Counted from the stretch's first letter, positions 8,452-16,998 are shown. The stretch: DNA of 24,491 nt from an uncultured Prevotella sp. (GCA_900554545.1 USHW01000032.1:1-24491); one strand, 5' to 3'. Program-made: numbers and translations. The notes: generated by a model not told the origin, from the letters alone.

Positions 8452-9516
8452 ATGAGGAAATTTTTACACTTATCATTAGTATGCCTTATGGCAATGTTTT
8501 GTGGAACTACGTTCGCACAGACTGTATTCGATTTTGACAACGATTACCAAACGTTATTCCCAACTTTGGCCGGAGTGTCTTCAAATGAAAGCCATGACGG
8601 AGATTTTACTGAAGCAACGACAAGTACTCCTCAAAATGGTATTACTGTAACAGTATCGGCAAAGGCAAGTGGAAGCAATGAGAACCGTATTTGGACAAGT
8701 ACACCACGTCTGCGTATGTACAGTGGAACTCTTACGGTAACGGCTCCCCAAGGAAGAAACATCACAAGCATCGAATTCAGGACGAATGACAAATGGAAAG
8801 TAACTCCGAATGTTGGTACTCTGAATGACAGGGAATGGACTGGGTCTGCACAAAGTGTTGAATTTACTGTTGGCGGTAATTCGCAAATCAATTCATTGAC
8901 AGTGCTCCTTGAAGGCGAAACTATTGAAACGGTAAAATACATAAAAGCAACAACTGTTGAGAGCGGCAAGCAGTATTTGATTGTTGCTGATGTTGATGGT
9001 GCTTTGAAAATAGCGCAGCCTGTTTCTTCTAACTATGGTTATCTTGATGTTGAAGATGCAAATGTTGTAGACGACGCTATTGAAATTGAAGAAAACTCAA
9101 CACTGCCGTTCACCATTACGAGTGCAGATGGAGGATATACCATTATGCAATCAGATGGAAGGTATCTTTATCAGAGTGGAGATTATAATAACTTCAATGT
9201 AGACGCAGAACCTTCTTCAGGACATATTTGGACTATCTCTCCCGAAGCTGACGGAACATTTACAATTACAAACACTTCTGTTAACAAGTTTGTTCAATTT
9301 GACAGCCAGTACAACTCTTTTGGAAGTTACGCAGATGAAAGAGGAATACTCCCATGTCTTTATGTAAAGGACGAAACTGGAGCAGGTATCAACAATGTAA
9401 CTGTTGACGAGGAGTTTGATGAGAACGCTCCAGTTTACAACCTCGCAGGTCAGCGTGTAAGCAAGGATGCAAAGGGCATTGTGATACAGAATGGTAAGAA
9501 ATTTATCAGAAAGTGA
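8452..9516 (+). CDS. Secreted protein of unknown function with short C-terminal sorting-like tail
   Basis: I do not recognise a named function. The 354-residue product starts with a clear Sec signal peptide (MRKFLHLSLVCLMAMFCGTTFAQ). Residues about 25-155 are beta-rich and resemble the N-terminal modules of other secreted Bacteroidales proteins ('ITSIEFRTNDKWKVTPNVG', 'SVEFTVGGNSQINSLTVLL'). Residues about 160-310 look like a repeat-built beta domain ('GKQYLIVADVDGALKIAQPV', 'YTIMQSDGRYLYQSG', 'TFTITNTSVNKFVQF'), somewhat beta-trefoil/ricin-like in rhythm. The end, 'VYNLAGQRVSKDAKGIVIQ' followed by NGKKFIRK, is a short tail common on secreted Prevotella proteins and similar to type IX secretion sorting tails. 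It has its own promoter, ends in a bidirectional terminator, and is visibly more AT-rich than the flanking enzymes. A carbohydrate- or surface-binding role is a guess from its place between GH3 and the lyase. Confidence 0.85.
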   Translation: MRKFLHLSLVCLMAMFCGTTFAQTVFDFDNDYQTLFPTLAGVSSNESHDGDFTEATTSTPQNGITVTVSAKASGSNENRIWTSTPRLRMYSGTLTVTAPQGRNITSIEFRTNDKWKVTPNVGTLNDREWTGSAQSVEFTVGGNSQINSLTVLLEGETIETVKYIKATTVESGKQYLIVADVDGALKIAQPVSSNYGYLDVEDANVVDDAIEIEENSTLPFTITSADGGYTIMQSDGRYLYQSGDYNNFNVDAEPSSGHIWTISPEADGTFTITNTSVNKFVQFDSQYNSFGSYADERGILPCLYVKDETGAGINNVTVDEEFDENAPVYNLAGQRVSKDAKGIVIQNGKKFIRK

Positions 9517-9576
9517 AAAGCGGAGAAAGCGGATGCTGTTAAAAGCAGCCGCTAAAAGCTGTTGAGAGCAAAAATG

Positions 9577-9609
9577 ATAGCCGCCCGGACGAAATGTCCG
9601 GGCGGCTAT
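9577..9609. terminator. Bidirectional intrinsic terminator between convergent genes
   Basis: A perfect 14-bp GC-rich stem (9577-9590 with 9596-9609) has a 5-nt loop. It is flanked by AAAAATG on the left and TTTCATTG on the right, so it can serve the 8452 gene and the pectate lyase gene on opposite strands. Confidence 0.9.
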
Positions 9610-9635
9610 TTCATTGTTAATACTTTGTTTTTTGT

Positions 9636-11405
9636 TTACTTTATCACTTTGTCCGTGGCGGTCTTGCCGTTGGTGAATGTTATCTTGCGGATGTTGATGC
9701 CTTTGGCAGGCTCGTTGAGCTTAACGCCGCCGAGGGTGTAATACTCAATCTTCTCAACTTCTGATGCGCCGGCGTTCACGTCAGCAATGCCTGTAGACAC
9801 GCTTGTGGGGTAATATTCTTCGTAATTGCTATCGCCGTCGGCGTTCTGCGCCTTGACGATGCTTTCAACAAGTGAATTTGCGTAAACCTCGATGTTGGTG
9901 TACCAGCCTCTCGGGTCAACGGTAGTCGCGCTTGCGTCTGACGGGTCGTTGGGGTTGAGGTGGTTCGCCTCTTCCCATTCATCGGGCATGCCGTCGCCGT
10001 CAGTGTCGAAGTCGGCAGAACGTTCGCTGGTGGGGAAGTTATCCTCCGTATAGCTGTCTTTTGCGTCAGCTACAACGTCGATGAGTCCTGGTTTTTCCGT
10101 AACAGAACCTATGTATTTGGCTGTTCCCGACTCTGCTTCTTCCATGTAACGGGTGTCTATAACATCTTGGAAGAGCGATGCGCCGCAGTAATCCATTACT
10201 TTGGCGAAAGCATCATCTGCCGTATGGGTTGTTATTTCACCTGTAACTGTTGGCTCGTCCATCCTTATTCTTATGTATGATTCGCCGTCGTATGTCTGGC
10301 GTGGAACGTCGTTCCCATAGAAATTGTTTACGTCTTTCGACCAGTGGTCGCCGTCGATTGTAGCCGTGCCGCTGTCGTATGTCACACGTTCCCAGTCGTT
10401 GCCTGTGTAACGCCTGCCGTCATTTTGCTCGTTTACGTTGCCGTCGATGTAGTAACGGCTTGTCATATCATAAAACTCGGGATGGTTTTTATCCGAATTG
10501 CCTTGTGTAGATACGGTTACGGTTGTAATCCTGCGTGCTTTTGAATTGCTTGTTGCCGGACCGCCTTTATAGTAATTGTTCACCATGTTTATTTGTCCTC
10601 CGCCCGGGCCGCCGTAGCAATCGCCGGCGCTGTTGTACACCACGCAGTTACGAAAATCAACATTTTCAGCCTGCACAGTGTTTGCCCAATTGTATTCGTC
10701 GTACAGGTAGTTGTCCGTGTATCCGTCCCATCCGTAGCGTGCGCCGTTGAAACGCGGCGAGCGGTTTGATACGTGTGCTATCATGTTATGATGGAAACTG
10801 GCAAGTTTTCCGCCCCATATTCCGCCATATCCGTGTGCCCCTTTACCGTGTCCTGCGTTGTTCAGGCTCTCGGCAATGGTACTCCATTGCATTGTAAAGT
10901 TGTTGTTGTCATAGAACGATGCAACTTCGTCGATGCTCCAGCTGAACGAGCAGTGGTCGAGGATTATTCCTGTGCGGTGTCTGTCCCAAATGACATCTGC
11001 TCCATCGTCAACGTCTTTTTCCTGGCCTCTGCGGCTGCGGATGAAGCGTATTATGATGTTGTCGCCGCCAAGACGGAGCGTGTAATATCGCAACGTTATT
11101 CCCGGATATGGCGCTGTCTGTCCGGCAATTGTGGTATTAGCTCCTATTTCAAGGTCGGACTCCAAGGGAATTACACCACCCACATTGAATACTACAATCT
11201 TTTTTTCAGAGCCGTCAACAGCCCATCTGAACGAGCCTTCGCCGCTGTCATTGAGGTTTGTCACCACCCTTACTTCTCCGCCGCGGCCGCCTGTTACATA
11301 TCTTCCGTGGCCTTCAGCTCCGGGGAATGCAGGGGCGTCGGTTTGTGAGAATGCGGCGGTAGAGGTCAATGCTGCCGCTGCAAAGAGTAAAATTTGTCTT
11401 TTCAT
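9636..11405 (-). CDS. Secreted pectate lyase, PL1-like beta-helix
   Basis: This 589-residue polysaccharide lyase would cleave polygalacturonate by beta-elimination, leaving unsaturated ends. A signal peptide (1-20, AAFSQ) is followed by the characteristic opening 'FPGAEGHGRYVTGGRGGEV' and a parallel beta-helix to about residue 400. Recognisable segments are 'RFIRSRRGQ', 'ILDHCSFSWSIDEVAS' (acidic, calcium-site-like), 'HHNMIAHVSNRSPRFNG' and 'VNNYYKGG'. Around residues 465-490 is a thrombospondin-3-like calcium loop, 'DTDGDGMPDEWEE' followed by 'LNPNDPSDA'. The C-terminus, 'IEYYTLGGVKLNEPAKGINI' then RKITFTNGKT, is a short sorting-like tail analogous to that of the 8452 protein. The gene follows the GH28-GH105 gene by 111 nt on the same strand, and its unsaturated products would suit that enzyme. 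The family is secure; PL1 versus a related beta-helix lyase family is likely but unproven. Confidence 0.9.
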   Translation of the reverse strand: MKRQILLFAAAALTSTAAFSQTDAPAFPGAEGHGRYVTGGRGGEVRVVTNLNDSGEGSFRWAVDGSEKKIVVFNVGGVIPLESDLEIGANTTIAGQTAPYPGITLRYYTLRLGGDNIIIRFIRSRRGQEKDVDDGADVIWDRHRTGIILDHCSFSWSIDEVASFYDNNNFTMQWSTIAESLNNAGHGKGAHGYGGIWGGKLASFHHNMIAHVSNRSPRFNGARYGWDGYTDNYLYDEYNWANTVQAENVDFRNCVVYNSAGDCYGGPGGGQINMVNNYYKGGPATSNSKARRITTVTVSTQGNSDKNHPEFYDMTSRYYIDGNVNEQNDGRRYTGNDWERVTYDSGTATIDGDHWSKDVNNFYGNDVPRQTYDGESYIRIRMDEPTVTGEITTHTADDAFAKVMDYCGASLFQDVIDTRYMEEAESGTAKYIGSVTEKPGLIDVVADAKDSYTEDNFPTSERSADFDTDGDGMPDEWEEANHLNPNDPSDASATTVDPRGWYTNIEVYANSLVESIVKAQNADGDSNYEEYYPTSVSTGIADVNAGASEVEKIEYYTLGGVKLNEPAKGINIRKITFTNGKTATDKVIK

Positions 11406-11436
11406 TTGTTGTTTGTTTTAGTTTTATTGCAGACGT

Positions 11437-11489
11437 ACTGGCAAGCGGCGTGCCGGGTTTGTCCCGTTGCGTGCGCGCTGCTTGCCAGT
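11437..11489 (-). promoter_or_regulatory. Intercistronic hairpin between the GH28-GH105 and pectate lyase genes
   Basis: ACTGGCAAGC (11437-11446) pairs perfectly with GCTTGCCAGT (11480-11489), and a GGG/CCC core lies inside (11455-11457 with 11463-11465). On the minus strand it is not followed by a run of T, so an RNA-processing or stabilising hairpin inside an operon seems likelier than a full terminator. Confidence 0.55.
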
Positions 11490-11516
11490 CTGTCTGTTTT
11501 TGTTTATGGTTTGTTT

Positions 11517-14096
11517 TTATTTGTTCAGGCTTGCAACGTCGTAACCCATTTTCTCCATTTCGAGCGAAGCCCAGATGAACGGAGCTATGCCTTTGCCGTC
11601 GTTGTCGCGTATCGGTTCGCTGATGTAGTATTCAAACGAACCGTCACGGCGGCGGCTCTTGGGGTTGTCAGGCCCGAGTCCCGACACCTCGCAGCATCGA
11701 GTGAGCGACACGGTCTTGTCAGGGTTCACTTTGACAAACTCTTTCAGAATGCCCATGTAGCCTTTGATGCCGGCCTTCTTCATGTCCTCGCCGAAGTAGC
11801 CGAGGCGCGAACCTTTAAGCAGAACGTATGTGAACATCGACGAGGCCGTGGCTTCAAAGTAGTTGCGAGGGTCGTCAACGTCGAGCACGTCGCGCCATAC
11901 GCCGGTCTTCTTGTCCTGCTTTTTCACGGTGGCCTTCATCACGTTGTTCAGCATTTCGATAAGTTTGCCGCGGTTCTCGTAGTCTTGCGGCACTGCGTCG
12001 AGCACTTCGAGGATAGCCATTGCGAACCATCCTTGCGCCCTTGCCCATGTGTGTTGCGACAGTCCTGTTTCCTTGTTTGCCCAGAACATGCTGTTGGTTT
12101 CGTCCCAGGCGTGCTTCCACAGGCCGGTCTTTTCGTCGTAAGTGCGGTTGTAAGTCTTGCTTATCTGCTCGAAAGCGTCGTCATAATATTTCTTGGCTTT
12201 CTTCTCTCCTTTCAGTATCGGGGCGGCCATCGTGTAGAAGGGATGCCCCATGTACACGCCGTCAAGCCATACCTGATGGGCGTATATGGCCTTATGCCAC
12301 CACACGCCGTCCTTTGTCCGCGGCTGTTTTTCAAGCTGCTTGAAGATTGTCTTCAGTGCTTTGTCCGACTTTTTTTCGGGGAACAGCTGGTTCATGCGCA
12401 GTATGAAGCGTCCCGGACGGGTGTTGTCAAGGTTGAAATCCTCGTACTTGTAGCCCGTGATGTTTCCCTTTTCGTCAATCATTCTGGCCGGGTAAGCCTT
12501 CAGATAGCTTATTATGCTGTCGCCGCCATACGCCAGGTAAGTGTCGAGCATTGCCTCGAGTTCTATTCCGCTGGCGTAGTTCCATCGCGGCTTCTTGGCG
12601 AAGTCGAGCATGTAGGGTAGGGGCACGCGCTTCATTTCAGAGTACGTCATCCACTCGCTGTAATGCTTGTACGGGTATTCCGTGAGGATGAGCGAGCCGT
12701 TGATGACAAGGTTGTCGTAGTTCACTCCCTCTGTCTTGCCGGTGATGTAGACGGGCTTTGAGTACACGCCGTCAAAGCGGCAGTCCTTCAGGTTGATGTT
12801 GCTTACGTTGGTGCGGTCGTCAAACGCCACAATCATAACGCCGTACTTGCTCTTCTGGCAGGTTACGTTCTCCATGTAGACGTTGCGCACTGTGGGGTAA
12901 AATCCACGTTTCGCTATTTCCTTCGGCTCGTAGTCGAGGTTGATTTTCAGCACCGCTTCGGCACACTGGCCAACCTCTACGTTGCGCATGTATATGTTTT
13001 CAATCACGCCTCCGCGTGCGGAGTTCGTCTTGATGCGCAGTATGCGGTCGAGGTTGGGGCTGTCCATCTTGCAGTTTTCCACGAACACATTGTTGCAGCC
13101 TCCTGATATTTCAGAGCCTATCACCACGCCGCCGTGCCCGTCTTTCATCATGCAGTTGCGCACAATGATGTTCTTGCTGGGCAGTCCGGTGTAGCGTCCC
13201 TTGCCGCCTTCGCGCCCGTCTTCGTTGCGTCCGCTCTTGATGGCGATGCAATCGTCGCCGGTGTCAAACACGCAGTTCTCAATCAAGACGTTCTCGCACG
13301 ACTCAGGGTCGCAGCCGTCGCCGTTAGGCCCGTCGTTGTGTACGGTGACGTTTCTTACGGTAATGTTCTTGCTGAGCAGGGGGTGCATCACCCAGAACGG
13401 CGAGCGCACCATTGTCACACCTTCTATTAATATGCCGTCACACTGGTTGAGGTTTACCATCTGCGGGCGCAGGCCCTTACCCGTGCCGAACACCCGTTGC
13501 TCCAAGGGTACGCCGTCTTCGGCCATCTTCAGCAGGTCGGCGCGTCCTCCTGGGTTCTGCTGTTTCTCTGCAACGGGCACGTCTTTGCTTTTCGGCGTCT
13601 TTCCGCTCATCAGCCACCAAGTGTCGTCAGAGGCGTTGCCGTCAATGGTGCCTTCGCCGGTTATGGCTATGTCGGTTTCCTTGTAGGCGTAGATTAGGGG
13701 CGAGTAGTTCATGCAGTCAAGCCCTTCCCAGCGCGTCTCCACGAGTGGATAGAGGCTTCTGTCGAATGCGAACAGCAGCGTGGCGCCCTTCTCAATCACA
13801 AGGTTCACGTGGCTCTTGAGCCTTATCGCGCCGGTGTTCCACGTGCCTTCGGGTATCACCACGCGGCCGCCTCCGGCCTTCGAGCACGCTTCGATGGCGC
13901 TGTTGATGGCTTTCTGGTTCTGTGCCGGCGTGGCTTTCAGCGACGCTCCGTATTTCGTAATGTCGAAAGTACGGTCGGCGAACTGTGGAGTCCTGATGCT
14001 TTGTTCAATCTGTTTGTACTTGGCATCGTCCCATCCCGATGCGTAAACCGCAAACGGGAACAACAGGCATAGCAGCAATGTCTGTATTTGTTTCAT
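11517..14096 (-). CDS. Secreted GH28 polygalacturonase - GH105 unsaturated uronyl hydrolase fusion
   Basis: This 859-residue two-enzyme protein starts with a signal peptide (about 1-19, AVYAS). The GH28 beta-helix spans about 40-485 and begins 'FDITKYGASLKATPAQNQKA'. Its active-site blocks are 'NGDGCDPES' (258-266), 'DTGDDCIAIKSGR' (278-290, with the Asp pair 281/282), 'GHGGVVIGSEISGG' (320-333) and 'RILRIKTN' (351-358); the usual NTDG block is GDGCD here. From about 500 to the end is an alpha6/alpha6 GH105-type domain with 'WLDGVYMGHPF' (610-620), 'KHAWDET' and 'HTWARAQGWFAMA' (682-694). GH28 would cut the pectin backbone or trim galacturonate, and GH105 would remove the 4,5-unsaturated uronic acid made by lyases. 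It is the first gene of a likely operon with the pectate lyase. A single-domain GH28 is normally about 450-500 residues and GH105 about 350-400, which fits two complete domains. Confidence 0.92.
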   Translation of the reverse strand: MKQIQTLLLCLLFPFAVYASGWDDAKYKQIEQSIRTPQFADRTFDITKYGASLKATPAQNQKAINSAIEACSKAGGGRVVIPEGTWNTGAIRLKSHVNLVIEKGATLLFAFDRSLYPLVETRWEGLDCMNYSPLIYAYKETDIAITGEGTIDGNASDDTWWLMSGKTPKSKDVPVAEKQQNPGGRADLLKMAEDGVPLEQRVFGTGKGLRPQMVNLNQCDGILIEGVTMVRSPFWVMHPLLSKNITVRNVTVHNDGPNGDGCDPESCENVLIENCVFDTGDDCIAIKSGRNEDGREGGKGRYTGLPSKNIIVRNCMMKDGHGGVVIGSEISGGCNNVFVENCKMDSPNLDRILRIKTNSARGGVIENIYMRNVEVGQCAEAVLKINLDYEPKEIAKRGFYPTVRNVYMENVTCQKSKYGVMIVAFDDRTNVSNINLKDCRFDGVYSKPVYITGKTEGVNYDNLVINGSLILTEYPYKHYSEWMTYSEMKRVPLPYMLDFAKKPRWNYASGIELEAMLDTYLAYGGDSIISYLKAYPARMIDEKGNITGYKYEDFNLDNTRPGRFILRMNQLFPEKKSDKALKTIFKQLEKQPRTKDGVWWHKAIYAHQVWLDGVYMGHPFYTMAAPILKGEKKAKKYYDDAFEQISKTYNRTYDEKTGLWKHAWDETNSMFWANKETGLSQHTWARAQGWFAMAILEVLDAVPQDYENRGKLIEMLNNVMKATVKKQDKKTGVWRDVLDVDDPRNYFEATASSMFTYVLLKGSRLGYFGEDMKKAGIKGYMGILKEFVKVNPDKTVSLTRCCEVSGLGPDNPKSRRRDGSFEYYISEPIRDNDGKGIAPFIWASLEMEKMGYDVASLNK

Positions 14097-14163
14097 AGGT
14101 TTAAGTTTGTAAGAGTATTTGTTTATAGTTGACAGATTTCGTAGTTTTGGGTATATTCGGGTA

Positions 14164-14171
14164 CAAATGTA
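14164..14171 (-). promoter_or_regulatory. Probable -7 element of the GH28-GH105/pectate lyase operon
   Basis: TACATTTG on the minus strand lies about 68 nt before the ATG. The region 19 nt upstream (14191-14194) reads TTCA on that strand, a poor -33 box, so this could be an activator-dependent promoter; that last point is inference. Confidence 0.45.
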
Positions 14172-14300
14172 GTGATTAAAATCTGAATATTGAAATTTAT
14201 AAACTTATTTTTCGTATTGTCATTATATAATTAAGGTATGTTTGCAAAGCTTCCGTCAACAGACAGGTTGCGGCGTATTGTTAAGGTATGTATTGTTGGT

Positions 14301-14411
14301 GGCGTAACTCCCTGTAAATTAATGCAATGCAAAAGGCCACCTTTCGCGATGCGAAAGATAGCCTTTTGCAAGGTGATATGTGGCATATTGCAAGGCAAAA
14401 GGTGGCCTTTG
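14301..14411 (-). repeat. Dispersed repeat element, copy B: four 22-nt units plus 23-nt tail
   Basis: Read on the minus strand the units are 14390-14411, 14368-14389, 14346-14367 and 14324-14345, followed by the tail at 14301-14323 (ending CAGGGAGTTACGCC). Units 3 and 4 form a hairpin: 14329-14347 pairs with 14351-14369 with two mismatches and a 3-nt loop. It lies directly behind nrdG and may also end its transcript. Confidence 0.85.
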
Positions 14412-14424
14412 GCCTTGCTGCCTG

Positions 14425-14895
14425 TCATTGTCTGCGCCAGAAGCGGCTTGTGATGTCTTCCATGCGGCCGTCGTCATGGCGTTTGTACAGCCTTTGGTTG
14501 GTGGTAGCCTGCTTCAGTCCGCCAAGCGTTTCTACGTAAGGCCCGAGCTTTACGTAGTCGAATGCGTCAAGCACCGACGGTCGGCCTGTCCGGCTGCGGC
14601 CGCTGTACCATCCCGTCTTCATGCCGGGATACCGTCCTCTTACGTAGCGTGAGAGCGACGCTACGCCTTCAGGGTCGGCGTCGCCGCCCATGAAGCAGAA
14701 GCATGTAGCCTCTCCTCCGTATTTCGACATCAGTCCGTCTACGGTGTCGGTCGTCAGCGGTTTGCCGGTGTCTGCCCACAGGTATTTGCTGTGGCAGCCC
14801 TTGCATCGGCACGGGCAGTTTGATATGTTCACGGCGATTGTCACCTCGTCGGGTATCTCCTGAAACACAATGTCTGTGTCAACGTATTTCAACAT
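14425..14895 (-). CDS. nrdG: Anaerobic ribonucleoside-triphosphate reductase activating protein
   Basis: This 156-residue radical-SAM activase installs the glycyl radical on NrdD under anaerobic conditions. The iron-sulfur motif CxxxCxxC is Cys27, Cys31 and Cys34 (NISNCPCRCKGCHS), followed by 'WADTGKPLTTD'. 'CFMGGDADPEGV' is the SAM-binding GGE-like segment with Asp in place of Glu, a known variant in short NrdG proteins. The length is normal for the family. It starts 12 nt after the nrdD stop codon on the same strand, so the two form an operon. The 3' end runs almost directly into repeat element copy B. Confidence 0.95.
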   Translation of the reverse strand: MLKYVDTDIVFQEIPDEVTIAVNISNCPCRCKGCHSKYLWADTGKPLTTDTVDGLMSKYGGEATCFCFMGGDADPEGVASLSRYVRGRYPGMKTGWYSGRSRTGRPSVLDAFDYVKLGPYVETLGGLKQATTNQRLYKRHDDGRMEDITSRFWRRQ

Positions 14896-14907
14896 GTCCG
14901 CAATCAG

Positions 14908-16998
14908 TTAAGCCTTGATGTAATGTCTGCGCGCGGCTTCCGCCTGACGTGCCGCCGAGAAGTTGCTGACCCGTTTCAGATAGCCTATGACACGGGTCAT
15001 GTAGTCAACGTTCTTGCTGTGGCAATGGGGGCACTCCGTCAGGTAGCGCTTGTCTATGTGGCCGCAGTCGTTGCACACGGTGTTGGGTATGTTGAACGTG
15101 AAATAGTTGCATCCCTCTTTCGCCGCGACGCGCAGCAGCTGGCGGTACTGCGTCTTCGACAGGTGTTCTTCAAGGTTCATGTGCAGCGCCGAGCCGCCGG
15201 TAAGGTGCTCGATGTAGGGCGCTCCGTGCAGTTTGAACTTGTCGAGGATGTTCAGCGACGGGTCTTCCACCACGTAGAAGTAGCTGTTGTAGCAGTCGCG
15301 CGGCACAGCGTAGCCGTCCTCCCTGTCCCATTTCGCGTGCTTGACGCCTACGTTTTCGGCCGGTATCATCTCGCAGTTGAACATCACGTCCTTAGTCCTG
15401 TACTGCTTGTTGTACTTTTCGATGATGCCGAGGACTGAGCGGACGAATGACAGGTAGTCGGCGTTGTCGTTGATTTCGAGGCCGAGGAACTCAGCCGCTT
15501 CCACCAAACCGTTAATGCCAATGGTGAGGTATTGGCGGCCGATGTTGATGTAGCCTGCGTCGAACAGCGGCAACATGCCGGCGCGTTGCAGTTCTTTAAG
15601 GTTCTCGTTGTATGCCAGTTGCACTTTATGAACAAGGTCGGTGATGCCGCAAAGGAACTCTTTGTAGTCAACGCCGCTGTTCACCGCGTACTGAATGCAG
15701 CGGTTCAGGTTGGTTGTGTGGACGCTTTTTGTACCGGTTGACACGCCTCCCGCGCCGAGCGTATAGCTGAAGCCGTTGTTCTGTATCTCGTTGCGCAGGC
15801 GGCAGCACGAGCTTAGCGAGTCGGCATTGTCGCTCATGTAGGTGAAGAACGAGTGCCCCTCGGCGTACATTTCGGCAGTGAAGTCGCCCCATTCGGTGTC
15901 AATAACGTCGCCGTCTTTTGTCAACAGGGCCATGGTCTCGACGGGAAACGTCAGCACGGTTTTTGTCCGCTCGTGGTTAAACCACTTCATAAAGCGCTTT
16001 TGCAGCCAGCTAAGTCCGTCCCAGTCGGGCTGGCTTCCGTCCGGGAAACGGAACTCGCCGAACAGACTTTCGAAGTAAGGCTTGTCGTAATAGGCGATGT
16101 TCCAGAACACGGCCTGGTAGTTCCTTGCGCCTGTAGGCTGGTTGATTGAATATACTATTTGTTCGAAACAGTCGGTCACCACCTTGTCGATTGTGCGTTG
16201 CTTTATCGACAGGTCAACAACCTTTTTCGCCTCGCGCCAGTAGTCTTTGCCGTATTCCAGGCCTATGAAATAGTTGAGATACATGAGAAATTCGGGCGTG
16301 GCGCAGGCTCCGCTGAGCATGCTTGACACCATGAACACCATGTTGACGAAGCCTCCGCAGAACGACTTTAGGTTAGTGGGGGCTGTCGAGTTTCCGCCTA
16401 TTGACACGGTTCCGCCTATCAGCCATGGGTACATTGTAATGGATGCGCAGTAGTTGGCAAGGCTCGTTTCGTCGTTCTTATATATAAAATGGTGGTCAAG
16501 CAGGTAGATATACTTGTCCGCCAGCTCTTTGCCATACATCTTTTTGATGCGCTCGGTGAGCAGCCTGCGGTTCAGGCGGATGAAGTTCGACTTGGGCAGT
16601 TCGCCTATCAGGGTGGCTATGTTCTTGTGCTCCACGTTGGCGTTGGCGTCATATTTCGAGCCTGTTGCGGCGTTGCTGGCCGTGCAGTAGTCGGCAAGGA
16701 ACTTCATCTTTTCCATCGTTTCGCGGTCTTCGGTATGCCGCTGGCGGTACAGCATAAAACTTTTTGCAACTTTGTAGAAGCCTTCGCGCATCAGCGCTTC
16801 TTCCACTTGGTTCTGTATGTCCTCTACGGTGATGCCGTCTTTAAGGTCGAGATGGCTTATTATGCGCGATATGCAGTTCAGGTCTGCCGGTTCTTTTACC
16901 GAGTCGAACGCCTTTATTATCGCGTTCATGATTTTGTCGAGGCTGAACCGTTCGGTGTTCCCGTCGCGCTTGGTGATGGTGAAGTTCATTGTGTTCAT
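14908..16998 (-). CDS. nrdD: Anaerobic (class III) ribonucleoside-triphosphate reductase
   Basis: This 696-residue oxygen-sensitive reductase makes deoxyribonucleotides from ribonucleoside triphosphates. The N-terminal ATP-cone allosteric domain is residues about 3-90 ('ITKRDGNTERFSLDKIMNAIIKAF'). The catalytic barrel includes 'CGGFVNMVFMVSSMLSGACATPE'. The C-terminal zinc site is Cys642, Cys645, Cys656 and Cys659 (CNDCGH...CPHCHS). The radical-bearing loop is 'RVIGYLKRVSNFS', in which Gly672 is the expected glycyl radical; this form of the motif is usual in Bacteroidetes NrdD. nrdG follows 12 nt downstream. The 5' leader of about 115 nt carries an inverted repeat (17055-17090) that might be regulatory. 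No aerobic reductase gene is present in the window. Confidence 0.96.
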   Translation of the reverse strand: MNTMNFTITKRDGNTERFSLDKIMNAIIKAFDSVKEPADLNCISRIISHLDLKDGITVEDIQNQVEEALMREGFYKVAKSFMLYRQRHTEDRETMEKMKFLADYCTASNAATGSKYDANANVEHKNIATLIGELPKSNFIRLNRRLLTERIKKMYGKELADKYIYLLDHHFIYKNDETSLANYCASITMYPWLIGGTVSIGGNSTAPTNLKSFCGGFVNMVFMVSSMLSGACATPEFLMYLNYFIGLEYGKDYWREAKKVVDLSIKQRTIDKVVTDCFEQIVYSINQPTGARNYQAVFWNIAYYDKPYFESLFGEFRFPDGSQPDWDGLSWLQKRFMKWFNHERTKTVLTFPVETMALLTKDGDVIDTEWGDFTAEMYAEGHSFFTYMSDNADSLSSCCRLRNEIQNNGFSYTLGAGGVSTGTKSVHTTNLNRCIQYAVNSGVDYKEFLCGITDLVHKVQLAYNENLKELQRAGMLPLFDAGYINIGRQYLTIGINGLVEAAEFLGLEINDNADYLSFVRSVLGIIEKYNKQYRTKDVMFNCEMIPAENVGVKHAKWDREDGYAVPRDCYNSYFYVVEDPSLNILDKFKLHGAPYIEHLTGGSALHMNLEEHLSKTQYRQLLRVAAKEGCNYFTFNIPNTVCNDCGHIDKRYLTECPHCHSKNVDYMTRVIGYLKRVSNFSAARQAEAARRHYIKA

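Larger units (their letters stand above)
14097..14424. other. Intergenic region between the GH28-GH105 gene start and nrdG end
   Basis: The region contains the minus-strand -7 box at 14164-14171, an AT-rich tract to about 14230, an 11-bp direct repeat TTAAGGTATGT (14231-14241 and 14281-14291), then repeat element copy B (14301-14411), which ends 13 nt from the nrdG stop codon. No gene is visible. Confidence 0.6.

Noticed and set aside
11394..12620. 408-codon open frame on the plus strand
   Set aside because: It lies antisense to the C-terminal half of the GH28-GH105 gene and the following intergenic hairpin; its translation has no family character, while the minus strand has clear motifs.
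14231..14428. Short open frames crossing the 22-nt repeat copies (also at 8113-8295, 18405-18692, 21227-21427)
   Set aside because: They are generated by the repeat DNA itself in changing phases and lack start signals and family features.
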